From the NCBI GenBank assembly GCA_017548425.1, contig JAFZAB010000073.1:1-50412 (forward strand): a DNA stretch of 50,412 nucleotides, given 5' to 3'. The stretch is from Victivallales bacterium (GTDB taxonomy: Bacteria > Verrucomicrobiota > Lentisphaeria > Oligosphaerales > Oligosphaeraceae). Numbering within the stretch: the stretch's first letter is position 1; each line of letters starts with the position of its first letter. Of this stretch, positions 35,084 through 40,794 are shown in pieces. The position numbers and the translations under genes were made by a program. The notes beneath the pieces are model-generated. The model saw only the letters and a list, made by a program, of their open reading frames with translations. It did not search any database and was not told the origin of the DNA.

Positions 35084-35554
35084 TTACTTGTCTTTCTCCG
35101 GAGAGACATTCGGCTCCTGAAGATTGGCCGGATTGCATCTATCTTTGGATTTGCTGGCAAGAAGCTCCTCATAGTAATGTTTCTTGTATTCAAGGACTTC
35201 CATCTGACGATGCAATTCGTCCAACTGCTCCTTGAGTTTTTTCTCCTGCTCAAAAATGAGAGCCGCGCGTTCAGGAATGGTCGAATCCCCCTCGCGGCAC
35301 ATCTCGATGTAGCGGCGCACCTCCGTGACCGGCAGCCCCGTGGAACGAAGGCAATGGACAATCTTCAGCCAGGCGAGATTGTAGTCGGAGAAGAGACGGA
35401 TGTTGCCGCTAGTCCGCTCCACATCGGGGATGAGCCCCGCATTGTCATAATATCGGACGGCATACGTCGTCAGATTCATTTTCTCCGCCATTTCCTTTAC
35501 GGTGTATCGTGGTGTCCGATCGGTCAGACCCGCGATGGATGATTCTTTTTTCAT
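35084..35554 (-). CDS. MerR-family transcriptional regulator
   Basis: 156 residues. The winged helix-turn-helix is RYTVKEMAEKMNLTTYAVRYYDNAGLIPDVERTSGNIRLFSDYNLAWLKIVHCLRSTG-like, typical of MerR proteins, followed by a dimerising coiled coil (residues ~95-135, EQEKKLKEQLDELHRQMEVLEYKKHYYEELL-like). No metal-binding Cys pair is visible at the C-terminus, so the signal may be an electrophile or aldehyde, as for the AdhR/NmlR branch, rather than a metal. AGGAAAG precedes the ATG. It is the first gene of the minus-strand run down to 26327 and probably activates it from its own promoter. Confidence 0.9.
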   Translation of the reverse strand: MKKESSIAGLTDRTPRYTVKEMAEKMNLTTYAVRYYDNAGLIPDVERTSGNIRLFSDYNLAWLKIVHCLRSTGLPVTEVRRYIEMCREGDSTIPERAALIFEQEKKLKEQLDELHRQMEVLEYKKHYYEELLASKSKDRCNPANLQEPNVSPEKDK

Positions 35555-35621
35555 CTTAACTTTCCTGAAAATAGGTTGTTATGTCGTTTGACCAAAAACT
35601 GTTCCCCATTGACTTTCCAAT

Positions 35622-35651
35622 AAAATACACATTACAGTTACTGTAAGTCAA
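35622..35651 (-). promoter_or_regulatory. MerR-type promoter with operator between -35 and -10
   Basis: On the minus strand TTGACT (35651-35646) and TATTTT (35627-35622) are 18 bp apart (19 if ATTTTA is used), longer than the usual 17. Overlapping the spacer is a perfect palindrome TTACAGT-T-ACTGTAA (35632-35646). A long spacer holding a dyad is the hallmark of MerR-activated promoters. It lies about 70 bp upstream of merR. Confidence 0.7.
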
Positions 35652-35723
35652 ATGCAAAAAAAACTTTTTTTTCATTTCATGCAAAAATAAGGAACATTGA
35701 AAATTGAGAAGATGCTCTCCAAC

Positions 35724-35785
35724 ATGTTTCACTGCATCATCAGAATGAAATGCTATACATCATTGATTGTGTGAATGTTGTTTTT
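35724..35785. repeat. Dispersed ~62-bp element, copy 2
   Basis: Partner of 23335-23396 (51 of 62 identical, perfect 17-bp core). Here it lies between the MerR promoter and the vanX promoter. On the minus strand both copies read CIxFHSDD in the same frame; in this copy a stop codon interrupts shortly upstream. Confidence 0.65.
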
Positions 35786-35804
35786 TGGAACATCATTACA
35801 CCCT

Positions 35805-35832
35805 TTGTATTCTACCATTCTGCCATTATATT
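35805..35832 (+). promoter_or_regulatory. Predicted promoter of the vanX-alsD-pheC/C45 genes
   Basis: TTGTAT (35805-35810), a 16-bp spacer and TATATT (35827-35832), about 105 bp upstream of the vanX start. Consensus-based. Confidence 0.35.
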
Positions 35833-35936
35833 TTCATCCATGTTCGAACGTATGTATATAGCCATTGATCTTAAGTCATTCCAAACTTCTTTGGAGTGTG
35901 CTGGCAGGCGGTACTTTGAAACAGGAGCTCCCAAAA

Positions 35937-36692
35937 ATGAAAAGAACCATCATTCAGACTGTCGTGATAGCGGCAATGGTTGCTATCCTTTCATCCTGTG
36001 TATCAACCGTTTCGAACACTCCGCCGTCCGGCTTCGTCCATCTAGCCGAAGCCGTGCCGGACGCAATTCTCGAAATCCGCTACTATTCCACTTACAATTT
36101 CGTCGGAGATCGTATCGACGGTTATGAACAGCCGACAGCGCTTCTCACGGTGGAGGCCGCCAAGGCGTTGAAGGCCGTGAGCGATGACGTGAAGAAACAG
36201 GGCTACCGCCTGAAGATCTTCGATGCCTACCGTCCCCAGCGGGCCGTCACCCACTTCATGAACTGGGCGAAGGATACGGGCGACATACGGATGAAGGCCT
36301 ATTTCTATCCGAATTTGGACAAATCCGTCCTGTTTGCGCAAGGCTATATAGCCGAAAAATCGGGCCATAGCAGAGGAAGCACCGTTGATTTGACACTGTT
36401 CGACATGGCGACGGAGAAGGAGGTCGATATGGGCGGCACATTCGACTGGTTCGGCAAGGAAAGCCATCCCGACTGGTGCGGCAATCCCGAAACAGGCGAA
36501 TACACGGGCGAGTTTGCGGGAGATACGCCGGCGAAGGACGGCAAGATCAACGCCACTCAGTTCCGCAACCGGATGATTCTCCGCCAGGCGATGATGCGCC
36601 ACGGCTTCAAGCCTCTTGAGGAGGAATGGTGGCACTTCACCCTGAAGAACGAGCCGTACCCCGACACCTATTTCACGCATTCTGTCAAATGA
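35937..36692 (+). CDS. VanX-like D-Ala-D-Ala dipeptidase lipoprotein
   Basis: 251 residues from ATG 35937, fixed by AGGAG at 35923-35927; the frame is open upstream. The start is a lipoprotein signal ending ILSSC (Cys21). The zinc-peptidase motifs of the VanX family (M15D) are intact: SGHSRGSTVDLTL (His144, Asp151) and EWWHF (Glu230, His233); the Arg region FDAYRPQRAV is also present. VanX-type enzymes cleave D-Ala-D-Ala. Envelope-anchored versions such as this usually recycle peptidoglycan dipeptides rather than confer vancomycin resistance, and no vanH/vanA genes are here. It is followed at 73 bp by alsD. Confidence 0.9.
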   Translation: MKRTIIQTVVIAAMVAILSSCVSTVSNTPPSGFVHLAEAVPDAILEIRYYSTYNFVGDRIDGYEQPTALLTVEAAKALKAVSDDVKKQGYRLKIFDAYRPQRAVTHFMNWAKDTGDIRMKAYFYPNLDKSVLFAQGYIAEKSGHSRGSTVDLTLFDMATEKEVDMGGTFDWFGKESHPDWCGNPETGEYTGEFAGDTPAKDGKINATQFRNRMILRQAMMRHGFKPLEEEWWHFTLKNEPYPDTYFTHSVK

Positions 36693-36765
36693 AACTACCG
36701 TTTCATACGATACGGTTGAATAACGCACGCTGTATATCTTCGGACACGGAGGTTTGACAAGCGAA

Positions 36766-37482
36766 ATGAAAGCAAGAACAAAATTTACGCAGATATCTTT
36801 ATTCAGCGTTCTGCTCAGCGGACGCTATGGCGGAGTCATCAGCGTCGCTGAACTGAAAAAATTGGGGAGCATGTCGATCGCCTCCATGGATCGGCTGGAC
36901 GGTGAAATGCAGATGATCGACGGAGTGGTTTATCAGGCGTGCGCCGACGGTCATGTCTATCTGCCTGAGGATGACGCAACCATCCCCTTTGGCACAATCG
37001 CCGAATTTCATGCCGAGCAAAGTATCCAGCTTGGCGACATCCCAAGTTATGAACTTTTCGAAGAGTATATGGCGGAATGCTGTCCGCAGGAAAATGTCCC
37101 GCTTGCAATCCACTTCACGGGAGATTTCCGTCGAATGAAAGTCCGCGCGGTTGCCCGTCAGGAGCGGGATGGACTCGGTCTGGCGGAAGCGGCGAAAAAC
37201 GAAGCCATATTCGATTTGCCTGATTGTTCCGGCGATCTGGTGGGATTTCGACTTCCGGGATATGTCAGCGGAGTCAATGCGCCCGGATGGCATCTCCACT
37301 TCGTGGACACGGCGCGACAGCACGGAGGCCATGTGGTCAACTTCTCACTGCGCAACGGAGAACTGCGCTTCTGCCATGCGGATGATTATCAGATACATCT
37401 CCCCGCTCCCGAAAAGCTTTCCGGACTTGATTTGGGCCGAAACTGGAGCAACGAGTTGAAACGGGCTGAGGCAGAACGATGA
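36766..37482 (+). CDS. Alpha-acetolactate decarboxylase
   Basis: 238 residues from ATG 36766, 13 nt after GGAGG (36748-36752); a TTG at 36754 is too close to it. Converts acetolactate to acetoin. FSVLLSGRYGGVISVAELK, SMDRLDGEMQMIDGVVYQ, PGYVSGVNAPGWHLHFVDTARQHGGHV are diagnostic. Zinc ligands His176, His178 and His189 keep the H-x-H-x10-H spacing of Bacillus AlsD. No signal peptide. No alsS or butanediol dehydrogenase is nearby; the substrate could come from branched-chain amino-acid synthesis. It overlaps the next gene by 4 bp (ATGA), implying translational coupling to the PheC-C45 fusion. Confidence 0.95.
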   Translation: MKARTKFTQISLFSVLLSGRYGGVISVAELKKLGSMSIASMDRLDGEMQMIDGVVYQACADGHVYLPEDDATIPFGTIAEFHAEQSIQLGDIPSYELFEEYMAECCPQENVPLAIHFTGDFRRMKVRAVARQERDGLGLAEAAKNEAIFDLPDCSGDLVGFRLPGYVSGVNAPGWHLHFVDTARQHGGHVVNFSLRNGELRFCHADDYQIHLPAPEKLSGLDLGRNWSNELKRAEAER

Positions 37483-39326
37483 TGACAATCCGAAGAATAT
37501 CCTCGGCGGCATTTCGTGTCGGAGCGCTTCTTGTTTTGATGCTGCTGTTTTCGGGATGCGCCACTCCCGCGGATGCGCTTTCTTCTGTGCGGGAGCGCGG
37601 CGTCCTCCGCGTCGGCTCGACCGGGGACTACAAGCCGATGTCGTTCCGCAATCCCGCAACGGGAAAGTACGAGGGCTTTGATGATGCGCTTGCAAAGGAT
37701 CTGACACACAGTCTCGGCGTGAGGCTGGAATACGTGCCCACCAGCTGGCCGACCTTGATGCAGGATACCCTTGACCGCAAGTTCGACCTTGCGCTCTGCG
37801 GGATTACCATAACTCCAGAGCGACAAAAACATGCGTTGATGTCCGTGGGCTACCTCGGAAACGGCAAAACCATTCTCTGCCGCGCGGAAGATGCAAAGAA
37901 GTATGTCACGCTTGCCGCCATTGACCGACCCGAAATTCGCGTAATGGAGAATCCCGGCGGGCTTAACGAGAAGTTCGCACGAAAGAATCTGCCGCACGCA
38001 ACGTTGATCATCCACCCTGTCAACGAGGAGATTCCCGGTCTTATCGCCTCCGGCAAGGCGGATGTGATGATCACGGAGATCATGGAGGCAGCGTATTACT
38101 GCTCTCAGGATACACGTCTAGCCGCGCCGTTGCTGGATTCACCATTCACGCATGGGGAACTGGGAGCTCTCCTGCCGCCGGGAAACGAGGCTCTGCGAGA
38201 TTACGTCAACGATTTTATCAACAAGGAGCGGCAAAGCGGACGGCTGGATGAGCTGAAGTCGATTTATCTGGACGGCGGAGGCCGCAGCACGCTCTCCATA
38301 TTGCGTCTCAAGGGAACGTGGTCCGAGATGGGGCAGCAGTACGGAGCCGCCATGAGAGCGTCGATGCAGAAGGTTCTTGATTTTGCAAATCGGCGTGCCA
38401 CCGAGGCTTCGGACCACTATCTTCTGCCTCACGGAATTCCCTGCGGTATCACTTTCCTCGATCAGTTCTTTGCCGGCGTCGCGGCTGGTTCTGGACTCTC
38501 CATCAAAGACCTCATCCGCATCAATGGCGTCGAAGTGGCATACGGGGAGGAGTTGGTTCGTCTTTTCGGCAGCGGGGCCGCAGGAAAGTGTTCCGCGTTG
38601 GCTTTGTTCGGGGAAAAGACTCGGAATGGCGGCATGATTTTCGGGCGCAACTACGACTGGCTGCCCAGCTTCGCCGAACTTGGACTGGTGTTGACGGTTT
38701 TCCATCCAACGGATTCAGATATGGATTTCGCCATGCTGAATTATCCGGGATGTTTTTATCTTACAAGCGGCATGAACTCGGCGGGCGTCTTTATTGAACT
38801 CAACTCCGGCATGTTTGCCTCCGCCGACTTTCATCCCGAAGAACTTCACAATGCGTGGAGTCTCTGGCATGTCCTGACACAAGCCAAAAGCACCGACCAA
38901 GCGGTTCGAATCTTGAACTCGCTTCCATCGCACAGCGCCTACATCATCGGGATCGCAGACTCAAGCAAGAGCGTTTCCTTTGAATGGGAACGCCGCAGCT
39001 CCGCCGCACTGTCGTCTTCGAATGCCATCGGAATTCTGGCCATGACCAACCATTTTGTCCAGCCCGAATGGCGCAATCTGCCAAGTGCCTCTGAAGGTGG
39101 TCTCCTCTCATCCGAAAGTCGTCTCCGCGCACTGCGGCTTCTCGCAGAGAAAATCCCGTCCCGCTCCGCCGATGTGGAAACGATGAAGCGGATTATCTCC
39201 ATGCCAGTGGAAGAAGGCGGAGCCATGTGGCAGGGGACATTGTTCCAAATCATTGCCATTCCAGAAAAGAAAACAATGCTGATAAAGTGCCGAAATCAGG
39301 ATGAATGGACAGAATTCACCTTTTGA
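37479..39326 (+). CDS. Fusion: cyclohexadienyl dehydratase-like (PheC) domain + C45 Ntn-hydrolase, lipoprotein
   Basis: 615 residues. The N-terminus ends LFSGC (Cys27), a lipobox. Residues ~35-265 follow PheC closely: GVLRVGSTGDYKPMSFRN, YVPTSWPTLMQD, FDLALCGITITPERQ, NPGGLNEKFARKNLPHA and DVMITEIMEAAYY (Glu203 at the conserved acid). PheC is a periplasmic dehydratase of prephenate/arogenate that evolved from solute-binding proteins. Residues ~275-615 are a C45 (acyl-CoA:isopenicillin N acyltransferase-like) domain: MGQQYGAAMR, then KCSALALFGEKT (Cys371, expected self-cleavage nucleophile), GGMIFGRNYDW and FYLTSGMNSAGV. Self-cleavage before Cys371 would separate a PheC-bearing subunit from the hydrolase. 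Overlaps alsD by 4 bp. Confidence 0.85.
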   Translation: MMTIRRISSAAFRVGALLVLMLLFSGCATPADALSSVRERGVLRVGSTGDYKPMSFRNPATGKYEGFDDALAKDLTHSLGVRLEYVPTSWPTLMQDTLDRKFDLALCGITITPERQKHALMSVGYLGNGKTILCRAEDAKKYVTLAAIDRPEIRVMENPGGLNEKFARKNLPHATLIIHPVNEEIPGLIASGKADVMITEIMEAAYYCSQDTRLAAPLLDSPFTHGELGALLPPGNEALRDYVNDFINKERQSGRLDELKSIYLDGGGRSTLSILRLKGTWSEMGQQYGAAMRASMQKVLDFANRRATEASDHYLLPHGIPCGITFLDQFFAGVAAGSGLSIKDLIRINGVEVAYGEELVRLFGSGAAGKCSALALFGEKTRNGGMIFGRNYDWLPSFAELGLVLTVFHPTDSDMDFAMLNYPGCFYLTSGMNSAGVFIELNSGMFASADFHPEELHNAWSLWHVLTQAKSTDQAVRILNSLPSHSAYIIGIADSSKSVSFEWERRSSAALSSSNAIGILAMTNHFVQPEWRNLPSASEGGLLSSESRLRALRLLAEKIPSRSADVETMKRIISMPVEEGGAMWQGTLFQIIAIPEKKTMLIKCRNQDEWTEFTF

Positions 39327-39360
39327 AATATCATTGCTCAAAATTGTTCCAAACTAATCA

Positions 39361-39429
39361 TCAACCTCCTGTGATGTGAAAAGTTTCCATTTCTCACATG
39401 ACGTCTCTTAGAGGTTGAAATGGAGACGC
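39361..39429 (+). other. Region of overlapping alternative hairpins
   Basis: Downstream of the fusion gene, four arm pairs occur: AACCTC/GAGGTT (39363-39368/39411-39416), TGTGA/TCACA (39375-39379/39394-39398), TCCATTTC/GAAATGGA (39386-39393/39417-39424) and CGTCTC/GAGACG (39402-39407/39423-39428). Several are mutually exclusive, as in attenuators or structured 3' RNA. Seen by eye only; no folding energy was computed. Confidence 0.35.
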
Positions 39430-39430
39430 T

Positions 39431-39478
39431 AAAAAGGCTGTTGCTTACCTTATTAAGGTCATGCAACAGCCCCTTTTT
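39431..39478. terminator. Bidirectional terminator between converging operons
   Basis: GGCTGTTGC (39436-39444) pairs with GCAACAGCC (39463-39471); the loop contains a further ACCTTATTAAGGT palindrome. T-run CCTTTTTGT follows on the plus strand, and AAAAAGG before the stem gives a T-run on the minus strand, so it can serve the fusion gene and the NapH-like gene. Confidence 0.8.
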
Positions 39479-39538
39479 GTTTCTGCTAAATCACAATTGG
39501 AAGAAAGGCAATTTTTTCGACAATTGAATAAGCGGTTC

Positions 39539-40159
39539 TCACACATTTGCTTTCTTGTCTTCAGTCTGGCATTGACGGCACTTCAGCTTGCAAATCCCCT
39601 GCGTCATCGTCCCCATCGGACAGAACACGCACCAGCTGCGTGGTTTGTAAAGGAACATCACGACAAGACCGATGATCGCCGATGTCAGCATCATGCTGTA
39701 AAAGCCATAGGCGAACTGGACAACCCATTCAAAGGCTTCAGGCAGAGCACCTTGCCGATATGCCCAATGCCATGGCAAGCGGAATGTCCATAGCAATGTG
39801 ACGCTTTGCCGAAGCCCTTGTTTTCCTGCCGCGACAAGCCATGTCATGAAAAGCATATTCGAGAACATCGCCATGAAAAAGACTAGGAATCCATAACGGA
39901 ACCATTTGGACGATAGGAACTTCGGCGTTTCTTTCCGACGGCTCATATGCCATGACGCGCCCAGCAGGTTGAAGAGCTGTGCGCGTCCGCACAGGTTGTT
40001 GCAGAACCATTTGTTGCCCGGAAAAATCGCAAAGACAAGCGGCAGGATGAAATCGATCATCCCAAGCCATGCGAAAAGGATGTTGAATAAACCAAGAGCG
40101 AAATAGACAATCGCCCAAATCCAGAGATATTGATACCAAGGCTTGCGTTTAGAACTCAT
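39539..40159 (-). CDS. NapH/YccM-like membrane Fe-S protein
   Basis: 206 residues from ATG 40159, preceded by GGAGGTGG; the frame is open further upstream but overlaps the ferredoxin gene. About four membrane helices (WIWAIVYFALGLFNILFAW; FLVFFMAMFSNMLFMTWLV; FAYGFYSMMLTSAIIGLVVMFL) and the cysteine motifs CNNLCGRAQLFNLLG and CVFCPMGTMTQGICKLKCRQC match the NapH/NosR/YccM family. Such proteins pass electrons between quinol or ferredoxin and periplasmic enzymes. Its gene overlaps the ferredoxin gene by 4 bp, so the two probably work as a pair. No terminal reductase is adjacent. Confidence 0.8.
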   Translation of the reverse strand: MSSKRKPWYQYLWIWAIVYFALGLFNILFAWLGMIDFILPLVFAIFPGNKWFCNNLCGRAQLFNLLGASWHMSRRKETPKFLSSKWFRYGFLVFFMAMFSNMLFMTWLVAAGKQGLRQSVTLLWTFRLPWHWAYRQGALPEAFEWVVQFAYGFYSMMLTSAIIGLVVMFLYKPRSWCVFCPMGTMTQGICKLKCRQCQTEDKKANV

Positions 40160-40368
40160 GATGCCACCTCCCTGTCCTTTATGACGATGCTTCCTGCGGG
40201 ACAGACCTCTGCGCACTTTCCGCAACCAATGCAAATGTCCACATCCACTTGGGCGAAACAGCCATGAAATATGGTCACGGCTTTTCGTGGACAGACATTC
40301 GTGCAAGCTCCGCAGGCAACACAACAGTCCGTATCAACTTTGGCGTATCTTTTTGATTTTGAGGGCAT
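40156..40368 (-). CDS. 2[4Fe-4S] ferredoxin
   Basis: 70 residues with two complete cluster motifs, CCVACGACTNVCPRKAV and CIGCGKCAEVCPAGSI. It resembles the ferredoxin modules that accompany NapH-like membrane proteins. It overlaps the NapH-like gene by 4 bp (ATGA), implying coupled translation. Its start at 40368 follows a poly-A/T tract, and a gene remnant lies 25 bp upstream. Cytoplasmic electron carrier. Confidence 0.9.
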   Translation of the reverse strand: MPSKSKRYAKVDTDCCVACGACTNVCPRKAVTIFHGCFAQVDVDICIGCGKCAEVCPAGSIVIKDREVAS

Positions 40369-40392
40369 AGTTTTTTTTTTATTGATTGTTTT

Positions 40393-40533
40393 TCATGGTT
40401 TCAGACATCCAAGCGGAATGATTTGCACGCCATCAGGACGTGTGTAGGCCATCTTTCCGCCAGTGATGACCATCAGTGATGATTTTCCATGTCTTTTGAT
40501 TCCAAAAATCAAAATTTCCCGAAAATCATTAAG
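40393..40533 (-). pseudogene. Possible C-terminal remnant of an unknown protein
   Basis: A 46-codon open frame without a plausible start ends SLMVITGGKMAYTRPDG followed by VQIIPLGCLKP and TGA. The composition is protein-like, and it lies 25 bp upstream of the ferredoxin gene in the same orientation, as a former first gene of that operon would. Upstream of 40533 the sequence turns AT-rich and then repetitive. I cannot name the parent family. It could also be a chance open frame. Confidence 0.3.
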
Positions 40534-40598
40534 TCATATTATAACGTATTGTCTATTATATAGTTAACTTATTAAATTTTCTGAATAAATGACTTCCA

Positions 40599-40661
40599 TT
40601 CGGTGTTTTTGAGGTATTTCGTTCGGTGTTTTTGAGGTATTTTATTCGGTGTTTTTGAGGT
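40599..40661. repeat. 23-bp tandem repeat array, three copies
   Basis: TTCGGTGTTTTTGAGGTATT units begin at 40599, 40622 and 40645, exactly 23 bp apart, contiguous, the third being cut short at 40661. It lies about 60 bp upstream of the GH20 promoter. Confidence 0.85.
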
Positions 40662-40720
40662 TTCAAGCAAATGGACGGAAAAACTACACCAAAATGAAGC
40701 CAAGGACGATTGGACGGGAT

Positions 40721-40748
40721 TTGACTATCTATATTATTAAGGTATTAT
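40721..40748 (+). promoter_or_regulatory. Predicted promoter of the GH20 gene
   Basis: TTGACT (40721-40726), a 16-bp spacer and TATTAT (40743-40748), both 5 of 6 to consensus, 46 bp upstream of the ATG. No clear ribosome-binding site precedes the ATG. Confidence 0.5.
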
Positions 40749-40794
40749 AAAAACAAACTACAACCATCAAGATTTCATCCTATCACACACGACC

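Larger units (their letters stand above)
35555..35936. other. Divergent intergenic region, MerR operon / vanX operon
   Basis: 382 bp holding the MerR promoter and operator, the second copy of the ~62-bp dispersed element (35724-35785), and a candidate promoter for the rightward genes: TTGTAT (35805-35810), 16 bp, TATATT (35827-35832). No gene is supported here. Confidence 0.6.
40369..40794. other. Intergenic region with gene remnant, 23-bp array and GH20 promoter
   Basis: 426 bp between divergent ferredoxin and GH20 genes. It holds a possible 3' gene fragment on the minus strand (40393-40533), a very AT-rich stretch (40530-40590), the 23-bp array (40599-40661) and a promoter for GH20 (40721-40748). 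No full gene is supported. Confidence 0.6.

Noticed and set aside
34511..35542. 343-residue plus-strand open frame
   Set aside because: Lies opposite the flavodoxin and merR genes; low-complexity mirror of their codon use.
35937..36692. Vancomycin-resistance gene cluster
   Set aside because: Only a VanX-like lipoprotein is present; there is no vanH or vanA/B-type ligase and no VanRS pair, so peptidoglycan recycling is more likely.
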